Source of the DNA: Incurvaria masculella
Lineage: Eukaryota; Arthropoda; Insecta; Lepidoptera; Incurvariidae
Direction of reading: 5' to 3'
NCBI GenBank assembly: GCA_946894095.1
Contig: OX335652.1
Location: forward strand, 11,741,001 to 11,805,000
Length of the DNA: 64,000 bases
Position numbers and translations under genes: made by a program. Under the pieces are notes generated by a model. The model was not told where the DNA came from. It saw nothing but the letters and a program-made list of their open reading frames with translations, and made no database searches. Below, one piece after another: positions 1 through 11,338 of the stretch (position 1 is its first letter; each line of letters begins with the position of its first letter).

Positions 1-46
1 GTTTTTTAAATATGTAAGGTATCAAGATTGAAAACATTTGAGTCGA

Positions 47-180
47 GGGCCGAGTGCACGAAACGACAAAAAATCAAAATCAACGTCAACGTACGGTTTA
101 ACACGTCACTTTGAATGGACAGTATGCAAGGACCTCCAAGCGGTTCACTAAAAGTGACCTTTGGTCCTCAGCACGGCCAC
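47..180 (+). repeat. MITE family B, copy 1
   Basis: About 135 bp starting GGGCCGAGTGCACGAAA and sharing blocks such as ATCAACGTCAACGT and AACACGTCA with copies at 6,749-6,885 (reverse) and 38,920-39,057. The right terminus is degenerate compared with the other copies, which end in the inverted form CTCGGCC. No coding capacity. It is read as a small non-autonomous DNA transposon; the superfamily is unknown. Confidence 0.6.
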
Positions 181-1528
181 CCATACCGGTTTTTCATAAA
201 AAAATTAAAATAATATGAAAGCAATTGAAACCAAGACGTTTATAATTGTTCGTGAGCATGACGAAACTTGTAGTTTCGTCAAAACTGTGTAAATACATGA
301 AATATTTTATATTGTTTGCTGGTAAAAACTAGTCAAGTCGAATCTTGAGCTTCCATTTAACCTGAGTAATCTGCTATGTGTAAATATTTCAACTGCTAAA
401 ATATAAGACGTTAATTCTTAAATACCTAACTCTGCTGTAGCAGAAAAAAACCAGAAATTATGATTTAAATTTGTTTTAGAATGTTGTATGTATAACTTTT
501 TTTTTATTATTTTTATTATCTACAGAACTGGGCAACTCTTTAGATCTTAATTCTTTTCAATACGTATTTCTAATTCGAACCTATCGAATCGTGTTGAAAC
601 ATATGGGTTTGGACGGCGTTCTATCAGATTTGCTTACATATCCAAACAAGCAGCGAGATGATAAATAAATAATTGTAAAAATATAATAATTTGAGTGAAC
701 ACTGATATCTAAATGACAATAATAATGATGACGAAAATAAATGTCATACATATATTATACAATATATTTTTGTCTGCCTTTTTGTACCGGTTTTATATGT
801 ATAGATGCCCTGAAAGAAAAAGGTTAATGCGATCAACCGCATTTCTGCGGACTTTATTCTTACGCTGAAATAACGAAAGGGCAACACAGGATTTGTGCGA
901 AAATCCCCAGAGAAAATCCTGTTAAATGATAGTTCGTAATTAGTTGGATATACCATTTTTTTTACAAATTAAAACTGGAATGAAACGCTCGCGGCACCTA
1001 CGAGCGTGGGCGTGGAATAAACTGGGAGCGTATTGTCTGGCGCGAGCGAGTCGGAGTTATATTTCCAACGTGATGTGAATTTTCATTACGGCCCTTCTTA
1101 TGAAATTAATTACAGGATCCAATGACACCTCCGCACCATCTTCCGAGCGTCACACCCCACACATTCTCACATGTGCAGCGCACACACGAGAGCCAGGTCG
1201 CACACAGGTTGGAGCTGCCATAAATTATACGCTCAACCTGTCTTAGTTGTCGTTTAGTGGCCACCTCGCCGCACGTGCAAACGGACCAACCGCCTCCGGC
1301 TGGTCGATCTCGGCGTTGAGAGTTCGGCAAAATGGCCGCCTTTTGTCAATTTACACAGAACTTTTGGGTATTTTGCTCGAGTCGCGATTTTTATTTGAAC
1401 GCTGTAAGAAGTATTGACACCTATTTTCCTATCCACATGTGTAATAAAAAAACAATGAAATTGGTTCGAGAACATTTAACTGTAATGTGTTATTTGAGGC
1501 CAAGCCTTTGTTTGCAAAAACAACAGCA
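181..1528. other. AT-rich intergenic stretch, no gene recognised
   Basis: Low-complexity AT-rich DNA with only short chance frames. The part from about 970 to 1,345 is less AT-rich and appears unique in the window, with E-box-like CACGTG/CACATGTG words and a short palindrome CGCTCG...CGAGCG near 987. It could be regulatory, but nothing in the sequence proves that. Confidence 0.4.
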
Positions 1529-1744
1529 GGCTAATTCCTGGAATTCCGTAATCAGTAATCAGGAATCCCGAGTCTACAAAACCGCTTTTATACCTGTTTT
1601 CAAAGCGATTTTATTGAAGAAAACATTCGCCGCATAGTATTTTAATTTAATCAAGGTTTTTAGTCCAAGAAATCGCTTTGAAAACCGCTACAAAAGCGTG
1701 TTCTAGACTCAGGATTCCTGATAACGGAATTCCAGGAATAGGCC
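1529..1744. repeat. MITE family A, copy 1 (foldback)
   Basis: The two ends are inverted copies of each other: GGCTAATTCCTGGAATTCC at the left and GGAATTCCAGGAATAGGCC at the right, with further pairing inward (GGAATCCCGAGTCTA against TAGACTCAGGATTCC). The same structure recurs at 27,823-28,047 and, more diverged, at 35,779-35,996. It is non-coding and read as a palindromic MITE of about 220 bp. Confidence 0.75.
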
Positions 1745-2372
1745 TGCAGGTACACGCTTAATCTGTATGTTATAGGTCAATTTTATGATATACTAATTTA
1801 AAAAACTTCGGGTCGGGAAAATTTGTTATTTTACTTGTACTTTGTTGGGGGGTTGTAGTAGATATTTTCAATTTGCTGAAATTTTCACCAAGAAGAACTT
1901 AATATAGGAAATAACACACAAGTACCATAAAGACATCATTCCGACTATCTTTAATTTAATTTTTAACCGACTTCAAAAAAAGGAGGAGGTTATCAATTCG
2001 TCTGTATGTTTTTTTTGTTTTTTATACATTTAATATTTGTATTAAAATTCTCTAAAATGTTCCTTAAAATACAATAATAAGCTAAATTGCTGTGTTTTAA
2101 CTTTTGCAAATGTATTTACAAACGTTTTGTCAACTTACCGTAGGCCAACGCGATTGAGATACTGCTCAATGGCTCCCGCTTCAGATAACAGAAACATAAA
2201 TTGCCACCCACATATTTGTTTTTCAGAACACTGTAAGCGATTCCATCAGTGACTAGACAAGATAAAGCAGGCAAAGGCCACTCACTCGTGGGCTCATAAA
2301 ATATAAACTAACAGGATAACATTATGCTCGCAACAATGACAGATATGATATTGATGGAGCTGACACGTTTTT
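1745..2372. other. Intergenic, with a lepidopteran interspersed repeat fragment
   Basis: From about 1,966 the sequence reads AACCGACTTCAAAAAAAGG followed by AGGAGGTTATCAATTCG, a repeat I know to be common across moth and butterfly genomes. The rest is AT-rich with no supported gene. Confidence 0.5.
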
Positions 2373-2760
2373 TTTTTTTATGTGACTGGACATGGATGGC
2401 TAATACCACACCTTCTGTCATGGTATTAGCCCAACACACCACATGGGAACTAGGTGTCATGCCAGGACCTTCCTTATATTGCACGGCTACATTGAACTGG
2501 ATGGAAAACACGGACAATTTTCATTGCCGCTTCGACCATCGTTCATCCAATGCGATGGTACCAACCCGGGCGGGATAAACCCTACCACCTAGTATTAAGG
2601 AAGGGGACCTACAGTTTAACGTGGAATCCGAACCACGGCCAGCCTCTCTAAACGGTCGAATGGTCACCCATCCAAGACCAGACCGGACCCAGCGTTGCTT
2701 AACTTCGGAGAGCGATCGCCGAAGTGTCGCGCCACTGGGCTGCTATTGAGGCTGACATTT
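2373..2760 (-). repeat. SINE with 5S-rRNA-derived head
   Basis: Read on the minus strand, the right end (2,720-2,662) contains two blocks typical of 5S rRNA, CCGAAGTTAAGCAAC and CTTGGATGGGTGACC, spaced as in 5S genes and covering the internal promoter. They are followed by the body shared with all other SINE copies in this window (ACCCGCCCGGGTTGGTACC, ATTGGATGAACGATGGTCG) and the common tail GTGGTATTAGCCATCCATG ending in a poly-A (poly-T on +). Only part of the 5S molecule is present, so it is a retroposon and not a 5S gene. Confidence 0.75.
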
Positions 2761-3808
2761 CGGATACTGAAAGATTATGCGGCAAGTGTGCAAAATTGCT
2801 TTCAACAGATAACTGACCGAGTGAAGAGCGAAGCATCTCCGTTTCAGATTGGGCAAAAATGCTTACGTGTTTTCGCGTTTTTCTGTTCTCCTCAACAGGT
2901 GGCATTTCACAACCGATTCTTTCAGCAGGTTCGATATAATTATGTAGATTTCTTAATCGAGCCAGTTTTTTTTATATTTTTAAAAATATTAAATAAAATT
3001 AACTGAAACAGAAACACGTTTGTTACAGAAAAACATAACGAAAATAAATTAATCTGAGGTTACATAATAAAGAAAACATTCTTAGCTTCAGAAGTTCGAA
3101 TATAGATCAATTTCTACAGGGTGAGAAGCAATATTATATACGAGTATACGCTATGTTAATGTAGTGTACATTCGAGAACTGATATTTGATGTCAGTAAAA
3201 GTTAAAGTGTCCTGCAACATACCACGACCAGATTGACTATGTACTTCGTAAAGGGCAGTAGCACCCCTAATAGTAGAGCATGTATTAATAAGTGTATGTC
3301 TTTAGAGGAAGCGAAAAAGGTATGCTGTCATTGAAACTGATGGTGTTCTATCATCTCTGCCTACCCCTCCGGGGCAACGGCTTAATGGTACGTATTATGT
3401 GTATGTACGTAAGTAATCATAACGTAGGTAAATGGTTTTTAAGGTCCATAATATATTTTCACATTCGTTCGAACGCATATTAACCTATTAACAGAATTTA
3501 GAATTATAAATTATTACCCTATTAGTTATCCTGTGTTATTACTAATATTGCAATGCTACTACTATTCAAGAAAAAACTTTCCTTTATTTTTTCAGCTTTA
3601 TAGTAACGGAGTGTTGTAATAATAATCCTCCTTAAATCCTGCAAAATACATCCTACATTTTTTATATAAAATTCCTGGAAATATCTTCTCCTTTGTTCTT
3701 TGCCGGTTAAAATGTCAAAGTTGAAATGAGTTTATTCCTCACATTTATTCACCTTATCTGGATCTTCACAAAAACGAATCGTAACTTTTGAATGCACATT
3801 TATACTTA
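2761..3808. other. AT-rich intergenic, no gene recognised
   Basis: No coding signal. The words TCTCTGCCTACCCCTCCGGGG near 3,353-3,373 resemble a short motif often seen in lepidopteran interspersed repeats. The remainder is AT-rich. Confidence 0.4.
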
Positions 3809-3809
3809 A

Positions 3810-4060
3810 CTAGCTGAGGTTTCCTGCTCCGCTTGGGTAGATTTCGTAATGTTACATTCATCTGAGCGAAGCTCGACAAAATGTGGTTACGGGAGTGTTA
3901 TTCAAACAAAATATATTTGGATCTCGACAATAATGCCACCTACCGGGTGCAAATATAGCTATGAACCTTCTTCAAACTTCAAGGAATGTTTGAAAAACAA
4001 TAATTGCCGAATTGGTCCAGCCGTTCTTGAGTCTTCCCGTTAGCAACACATTAAAAGTCG
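3810..4060 (-). mobile_element. Helitron 3'-end fragment
   Basis: Read on the minus strand, the segment ends CTAG followed by T, preceded by a degenerate GC hairpin (compare the complete Helitron end at 10,401). Further in, the text around 4,010-4,045 (GTCCAGCCGTTCTTGAGT on +, then GTTAGCAACACA) matches the pattern common in lepidopteran Helitron 3' regions. The other end is not visible. It is probably a truncated non-autonomous copy. Confidence 0.5.
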
Positions 4061-4880
4061 TATTCAGAGAGCACCTGCCAAAATTAGTACGAGATTTGCA
4101 CCGGACTATCCATACAAAAACCGGTTTGCTCCGGCGGATTAAAGTTAGTCCGCTCACTCTGAAATCAATAGTAGGACATTCATTTTAATATTATATAATG
4201 AGTAGTTAGACGATAGATAGATGGAAGACTTATTACAAGAGCAGTGGTTTCGATATAATATTCCTGGAAATGATATCACCAAACCCCATTTTGATATGAG
4301 CCAACATAAGATGCAATAACCGTTTCACTCCCAAATTTTCCCAACAAAGTTGCATAACATTATTCAAATCAAAGCTCAAAGTAGAAAGGAGTTTCAATAT
4401 AATCGTTCGCTTTGGGTTATGCAAAACGTGTGACCAAAGTCTTCTCAAACTTCCGGGAAATTATTAATTTTCTTATATTGCTCCTAAAGCATTGGGTATT
4501 AGGTGGGTGACGCATCCCGCCTACACCTTGAGGATAGCTTTGAAGTTGCGATCCCGGAGTCTCACCATATAGCTGAAGTTAAAGGGCATGCGGAGGCGGT
4601 ACGCTTGCATTAAATGGAGCGTGGCTTTTGATTTACCTAATGTTGTGTCTAGCTTCCTATGATACTTTCAGACGTATTTTAATCCCACTTACTTACTGAC
4701 AAACGTTACAGCTGAATTAGTGTTGAAGTAAACGAACGAAGAGTAAAGTGAAAGCCTAGAATAGAGCCTCTATTAAGAGTTACAAATAACTTATCAAAAA
4801 ATAGCTAAGAGCTTCGATACCGCAGGTTTACATTATTCAACAGAGCAGGCATTTGAAGGATAAAATATTTAGTTTGACGG
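4061..4880. other. Intergenic, no gene recognised
   Basis: AT-rich sequence without a recognisable gene or clear repeat. A GC-richer piece at 4,500-4,620 is unassigned. Confidence 0.35.
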
Positions 4881-5302
4881 CTTACCGCGCGTATGAGGAG
4901 AAGGACGTTCTGCTCGACGTTTCTATTTCGTGTGCTAATTTCGATTAGTCCATCGAAATCAGCAAGCGCAATAACTTCAATCGTGAAGATTCCTACCGTC
5001 CTTCGCCCATATTGAAAACTGTGCTGAATAAGCTTAAGCGGATTTTCGGAGTGTTGCACCGACAATAGACATCGAGGAAAACACAGCCAGTGTGTTTTGC
5101 ACTTCACACGAAATTCGGACCGCAGCCAATCCTCAAGAAAATGTACGAGTGTTGCCATGGACGCTAAGAAGTCAAGAAGGGCGACGGGCAGTCAGTAACG
5201 TGCCTACCTCCGTCGCGACAGGCACGTTCTCCTGAAGATGGAGCCCATGTGAGGCTCCAAAACGTCGAGCAGCACGTCCTGCTCCTCACACGCGCGGTAA
5301 GC
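4881..5302. repeat. Inverted repeat, possibly Penelope-like element end
   Basis: Arms of about 42 bp at 4,881-4,925 and 5,257-5,301 are inverted copies (TTACCGCGCG...CTCGACGTTT against AAACGTCGAG...CGCGCGGTAA). The interior has a 117-codon frame on the minus strand (5,158-4,805) that I do not recognise and do not accept as a gene. A hammerhead-like motif sits just inside the right arm. The layout resembles terminal regions of Penelope-like retroelements as known from other animals, but no GIY-YIG or reverse transcriptase sequence is present, so the class is an inference. Confidence 0.4.
5232..5266 (+). ncRNA. Degenerate hammerhead-ribozyme-like motif
   Basis: CTGAAGA (5,232-5,238) matches the conserved CUGANGA box. 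It is followed by a perfect stem (TGGAGCC with GGCTCCA) and then AAAACGTC, where an active type I motif would read GAAACGTC. The position equivalent to G12 is A, compatible with CpG decay, so catalysis is unlikely. Hammerheads of this shape are known in Penelope-like elements. The call is structural and inferential. Confidence 0.35.
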
Positions 5303-6748
5303 CGTCACACTAAATATTATAGTTATGTCCCGCGTAAGTTTTAAAATAGTGATTTGAACGATACACTAAAATCGCCCGTCCACGGATTTTTATATTTGTG
5401 TAGAAATATAAGATAATACAATGTGTTGAAATTATGTATCTAAACAAATATAAGAAATCATGGACGAGCGATTTAGTGCATCCTTCAAATGCTAGAGCAG
5501 ACAATGATGTATACTTTGGGTATCGTGATCTTAGCGATTTTACGTTAAGTTATTTGCAATGTATAATTGAGGCTCTGATTAAAAATAAATTAAGTAATTG
5601 ATACACCATATGGTACGATATTCCTTTGTTTTCAATTGCCTTTCTAAGGCTGGGATATGCACCGAAAAAAATTCGAACATAATTTTATGACATCAATCGA
5701 TATAAGGGCCATAATGAAACCGATCTATAACTGAGTAGCGGAGTGTGTAGCCAACTCCGACTATAGCCTGTCTAAATAATAATAATAATAATAATAAAGC
5801 CTTTTATTTAAAGCCTGTCTAAAGCAGTCGTGTAAATAAGTAATCAAAAATGTATAATTTTTCATTAAAGTTTATTAATTTTAAATTTGTAATAACTGAA
5901 AGTCTGGGCCCGCTTAAATTTCAGTCGAATACTTTTAGATCGTTTTATCTGTGCTCGACACGTAGTCATTTTAACAAAAAAGGGAGAATTAATGTTAACT
6001 ACTTCTTTTCAGGCATATTAAGACGGGTCTTCAAACCTGAACAGTAACGTAAATATTACAGTAATGACATGTGTGAATCCGTATTACATACACATAAAAC
6101 ATTACCAATAAAAAAAACTAACGAATCATCCTACAGGTAGTGGGTACGGCGTGTACAATTATAGGTAATCAGCTAAAAGAAGTACATATATCTGCGATCC
6201 GACAAAACGTTTAAATATAGAAAAATAAGGAAACTTCAGACAATAATAACTGAAAATTTAGAGGAATACAGTTAAAACTTGAAGAAAATTGAAACATATT
6301 TAATTCAAGCTAAGTAAAAGAAAGCGACTAAGAACTAATTGAAAAACTTTTTTGATAACCGGCCGATTACCAACCAGTGAGATGGATCTCGATTGTCCTA
6401 TACCATATTTGTTTTGATAAAATAAAAATATCTGTGAATTTAAAATGTTTTGTATCGTCATTCTTAAAATATTATAAAAGGAATTTAAATACATGAACAA
6501 ATATATCCAAATAATCTCAGGAGTTAGAAACGATGTTTTGTTTATTTTTTTTAGTAACTAATAAATTTAAAAAAGATAAATATAATCGTTGTCCATCTAA
6601 TTCAATGTAGCCGTGCGTATAAAGAAAAAGTTAGGCTGGAGTGCACAATATCTGGTCAGTACATTGTATAGTATCTGTGGCCGAAAAATAAGGACGGATA
6701 TTTTATAATTTTAAAACTATCACAAACCAAAGATTTGCACGAAGATGC
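5303..6748. other. AT-rich intergenic with an AAT microsatellite
   Basis: An (AAT)n run lies at about 5,778-5,801, flanked by a short duplication of AGCCTGTCTAAA. Otherwise AT-rich with only short chance frames. Confidence 0.45.
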
Positions 6749-6885
6749 GGCAGAGTTAATCAATGTTCAAACACGTCACTTTAAATGAAACACATGGAGT
6801 TCCTTCCGTATTGTTCATACAAAGTGACGTTTTTAATCATACGTTGACGTTTATTTTGATTTTTTGCCTTTCGTGAACTCGGCCC
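6749..6885 (-). repeat. MITE family B, copy 2
   Basis: Reverse-orientation copy of the element at 47-180 and 38,920-39,057. It ends GAACTCGGCCC and contains AACGTCAACGT-type and ACACGTCACTTT blocks in inverted order. Non-coding. Confidence 0.65.
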
Positions 6886-7553
6886 GTGAATTCGTGTTTA
6901 ATTTTTAACATGTGTTACAATTATTAATTACTATTTCGAGTGATATAGGAACGCATTCGATTATATTGTACGGTTCTTAAAACGTTACGGGCGAGTTTAG
7001 TTAATACGACATACATTTTATAGCACTGATAAAGTTTAATCTACAACAATGTAACCATTGATGTAACCTGCTTTAGGTAACGTCGTTGAATGTAACATGA
7101 TGTTTTCTGTATTACCCTTGTTCAGTTAGTTTGTAGTGGATAGTCATATTGTATGCACCTGTATACACGGCGAGCCGTATATAAAGCGAAGATGTGTCTT
7201 TCTTCTGCGCTGTGTGGTTTCCGGAACTTTTTATTTGCAATGTTTCCTGATAAATTCTCCCCACTAAATGAGTACCAATTCCATACCCCTCTTATTATTA
7301 CTATTATGAAATGTATACAAACATTTTGACAACTGATACATTTGTACTTTAGTAGTTTAAGTAAGTAATAATTGTGGTTTTTATTTGCAACAAAAAAAAT
7401 AGTGGATACAATTTCGTATAAATAATGACGACTGTACACTTCACTAAGGATAAAATGATTTGGTGCTATATGTCACGGAGATCCTTGGCAAATCAGTCGG
7501 TTCAACCGTTGGTTTTTTTGTATTTTTTTTATTAATGAACACATCTCAAATCA
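6886..7553. other. AT-rich intergenic, no gene recognised
   Basis: No recognisable gene or repeat. A 105-codon minus frame at 7,122-7,439 is low-complexity and resembles nothing I know. Confidence 0.35.
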
Positions 7554-7810
7554 TCTATACTAATGATACTTAATATTATAAATGCGAAAGTAACTCTGTC
7601 CGTCTGTTGTGTTTTCACGACTAAACCGCTGTACCATTACATTTTGTATAGATTAGTTTGGACCTTGCAGAAGGCTTCCTGATGCGCGAAAATTAAACTC
7701 TAAGGGGGTGAAACTTTATATGGGGAACTCATATAATATCCAGGACATAATTCAGCCCGACATCAGTCCAAAACAACTTTGACCCGAGATGAGCTGGGTA
7801 CTTCACCTAT
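7554..7810 (+). mobile_element. Helitron 5'-end-like fragment
   Basis: Starts TCTATACTAATGATACTTAA after an A and continues TATTATAAATGCGAAAGTAA then CTCTGTCCGTCTG and CTAAACCGCTG, which is the 5' sequence style of many lepidopteran Helitrons. A short internal insertion disrupts the usual ACTAATATTATAAA. No matching 3' end is visible nearby, so it is a fragment. Confidence 0.45.
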
Positions 7811-7889
7811 TAACTTTATACGTTATTATCTACTTTGTACGAATCACACTGAATATGTATTGTGTCATGTAATAGATAACATATATACT

Positions 7890-8814
7890 GTGAGTTTAAA
7901 ATAATCTACAAGCCTTATAGGGTTGATTCAGTATCTGATATAGAACAACTTTTGCTAAGAATGTAGGTATGTAATTTTTTTTGTTCCATTTTAATTTTTG
8001 AGAAATTTATGCATTACATTCTTCCCAGTATTCTCAACAACTTTTGCGAAGAAACTATGTACCTATCGGTAATGGTTTCCAAGAAAATAATTTATTAAAG
8101 TGCACTAACTCTTCAACTACCTAATTAAAAATATAGGTCAACCACGGGCCATTGACCCGACCGTGACCCACTGGCACAAGACAATTCTCCGCCGCCGCCG
8201 CCGCCGCCGCCGCGTGCGCAGACAGAAGCCCCGCCGCCCCATCTCCCCCGCCGCCGCGCCGCCCCTCTCACTGAAGGACGTTTGTTTTCGTTTTGAAAGC
8301 AATTAGTATGTCAAGGTCCATGACGCGCATCGGACCTGAGTATCACACGTGAGTGAATTTAAGTGAAGCGAGTGCCGATCGGGCGAAAAAGGACATGGAA
8401 GCTTGTGTACATACCTACATTACAGCCGCGCCGACCAAATCCATAGCCCGGCGCGGCGTACGTCAGCGTGGGAAGGAGGCAAAACTATTCGGGTAGGTAA
8501 AATAGACTCTGCCGCCGCGCGCCGCCGCCGCGCGCCGCCTCCGCGCCGCCGGCCGGCGCGGCGCGGAAACTATTTTTCAAATAGGCAGTTTGAAGAGTTA
8601 GTACTTTAATGATTTATTTTCTTGGAAACCATTACCGATAGGTACATAGTTTCTTCGCAAAAGTTGTTGAGAATACTGGGAAGAATGTAATGCATAAATT
8701 TCTCAAAAATTAAAATGGAACAAAAAAAATTACATACCTAAATTCTTAGCAAAAGTTGTTCTATATCAGATACTGAATCAACCCTATAAGGCTTGTAGAT
8801 TATTTTAAACTCAC
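7890..8814. repeat. Large near-perfect palindrome (227-bp arms, 471-bp loop)
   Basis: The left arm 7,890-8,117 and right arm 8,589-8,814 are reverse complements with only about five differences by eye (one substitution near the middle and a small cluster next to the loop). The arms are AT-rich and the loop is strongly GC-rich. No clear target-site duplication is visible. Possibilities are a foldback transposon carrying foreign sequence, or an inverted duplication kept uniform by gene conversion. Confidence 0.85.
8118..8588. other. GC/CpG-rich loop of the palindrome
   Basis: Contains a (CCG)n run at about 8,191-8,213 and a second CG-dense block at 8,509-8,570, in stark contrast to the AT-rich arms. 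A CACGTGAGTG at about 8,346 could act as an E-box or a splice donor. It may be a captured promoter or 5'-exon fragment; no open frame worth calling. Confidence 0.45.
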
Positions 8815-10400
8815 CTTATATGTATGTCTTAGTGATGAATAAAATATCTGAATCTGAGTCTGAATCTATAAATATAAAGGAAACTTACCTCAGGTACAAA
8901 AAAATACATCACTTACTTTTGATGATTACTTTTAAATTAGGAATTAGGAAGAGTTTCGAAAACGAAATTGAATCTTTTGTGATTAATTAAGTTATAATGG
9001 ACTGAGTTATAATATTTAAACTAAATTTATTGTTCAACGGTACCATACCTTGGCACCGTTCATTTATTACCAATTATGGCAGAAAATCGACTTAAGGCGC
9101 TAGGACTAGCGAACTACTCGCGCCATACAAATGCACTTTTTAACAAATGTAATAATATCTAGTGAAACGCTTCAGCAAATCCAAATAGAACTCCAGACTG
9201 ATAATGGATTGTTAATATTTTTTATTCCATCATTTATTTAAATAATAATAAAAATATAAAAAGTTGATTTTTCTCATTAGAAATCTGAAAGTCATTCGAT
9301 TTCTAGATATAAGCAAAAACAGCATATATGCATAAACAAAAAATTCCATTTGCTTTTAGATTTCTACATTTAGTCAAAAAAGTTCGGAAATGGACACCGT
9401 TTCCGCAATGTATTTTGTATAGAAAAAGGAAACATACATTAACGAAAATTATTCGATTCCTAGACAAGGAATCATATATTGTAAGGATGACACTTATAAT
9501 CGTCAGACTTAGTTAGTTTACTTGGGGTGCCTCGTCTAACTTTGCGATTTGGCTAGTACCAGGCCCTTAAATCCCAAAACATGCACCAAAGATTACAAAA
9601 ATGCATCACAATACATCTACTATACCGGAAAATACTATCTAAAGTAGCCACAAATACGTTACTATACGTTTTACTTATAACATTTTATTAGAAATTGTTA
9701 GAAATGAGATTATAGTATTAACAGAAATGTTAGTTAGCTATAAGAAAAGAAAATGTTTATTCATAGCGACATCTAAAATAAACTATAAAAGTTATTCCAG
9801 TTCGAAGTGGGTGAGCTTATGAAACTCTGTCAATAGTTACATATATGGAGGTGCCACTCGCGCATCGAAGGTTATTTGCAAATTTATTATTTGAAAGACA
9901 TACGAATTCTGCAGAGAGGCCCTTTACCTAATAAACGAGGATAATAAACGATTAAACAAATAAAATAGATAGTCAGAAATAACACCAGACCAACCGATAT
10001 AGAATCGACATTGACATTTACCTAATTGTACACAACTTCCTAACGACCTTACAACCAGTACTTCATGATTGCTGGTTATAATGGATCACGAACTAGTGTT
10101 CTATTTTAACGTGAAATCAATTCTACTGTATACCATCACGCTGTTATTAAGAGAGGTAAATTAATAACACTTATAATGGAGAAGAAAACTGCTTATTTAT
10201 CAAGACAGGTGGCGTCTAAGCGAGCTCATCAAAAGATCAGTGAACGCTGTCAGATACCAAACAAAATCAAACAGAATAGATTAGAAAATTTTATTTACTG
10301 AATCTTTGTAATTTGAATAACTCAACTTTCTCCTTCCTATTCCGAAAATGAATTAATTATGCTAGTATTGAGAAAGAAAGTATCACAAAAATATAACCTA
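8815..10400. other. AT-rich intergenic up to the Helitron insertion point
   Basis: AT-rich DNA with short chance frames only. Its last base, A at 10,400, is the Helitron-adjacent host nucleotide. Confidence 0.45.
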
Positions 10401-10430
10401 CTAGCTGCGGTACCCGGCTCCGCTCGGGTT
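10401..10430 (-). other. Helitron 3' terminus (hairpin + CTAG)
   Basis: On the minus strand: AACCCGAGCGGAGCCGGGT, then ACCGCAG and CTAG. The hairpin stem is ACCCG/CGGGT. The terminal CTAG fits the CTRR rule for Helitrons and is followed by host T. Confidence 0.92.
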
Positions 10431-11338
10431 AGTGTCGGCTAAATTATCTCATGGATAAAAAGTAGCCCACATGACTGGTCCAAAATTGGGTCAAACTGGT
10501 CCAGGACAATGTATCCATGTACCAAATTTAATCAACATCGTTCGAGCCGAAAGAGCATGATTTAGTGAGTAACATCCAATAATTCCCATGTAAAGCTTCG
10601 TTTAAATTTTGTATATTAAAAAAAAACCATTTGCCGCCAGAATCTTTCTGCACTTGTACTGCTACATTGCTCACCTAGTAAGTAACGTGTAACGTAGGTA
10701 AGTTTTCAAGGACTCCAACCCACAGCCAGCCTCAATATGAAAACAGTAACCCTGACTGCTCGCAGAGATGCTATACATTGATAAAATACGCACATAAATC
10801 GGGTAAGTGGTTCGCATGTTATAAGATTTAACACTCACTACTCACCCCTCTGGTAATGAAGCGTTATATTATGTAGCCTATAAGTTTTGAGTAGAATCAG
10901 GCTAGACGTAGATACAATCCTCATCTAAATGAAGTAATTGGTTCTCAAGGATTTTATTCTATTGGTCGCACCTCTGGCGACTGAGCGTGATGCCAAGTAG
11001 TCCTAAAGTTGCGGGAAATACCAAGCCGTATTTCGATACAATTAGTAAAAGTAAGCGCCTCTGCCGCCCCCCCCCCCCTCCAGCCGTTGCCCTCCCGCCG
11101 AGCCGTGCAGAGCATTGCAGTTTGTATGACAGCCACATCTTAGCGTAAGCGGAAATGAATTGAAAAAGAAAAGACATTAAAGTTATCACATAAATATTTT
11201 TTGGGTCGCATTTGAAAAATATAACCGCCTGACCATATTTCGATGTTACAGTCGCACTATAATAACGCAACAACATTTTCAACATAAGAAATACGGTAAC
11301 CAAGCACTGCAGAACCCCGATCATAGGCCTATAGGCAC
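10431..11338 (-). other. Helitron 3' untranslated region
   Basis: Non-coding stretch between the Rep-helicase stop and the terminal hairpin. It holds a poly-C run near 11,067-11,079 and no convincing frame. The 121-codon frame at 10,959-11,324 is not recognisable. Confidence 0.6.

Noticed and set aside
2662..2722. Possible 5S rRNA gene
   Set aside because: Only the inner part of 5S is present, joined to the SINE body; the ends of 5S are missing.
4805..5158. 117-codon minus frame as a host gene
   Set aside because: It spans the arm of an inverted repeat, resembles no family and has no start or splice support.
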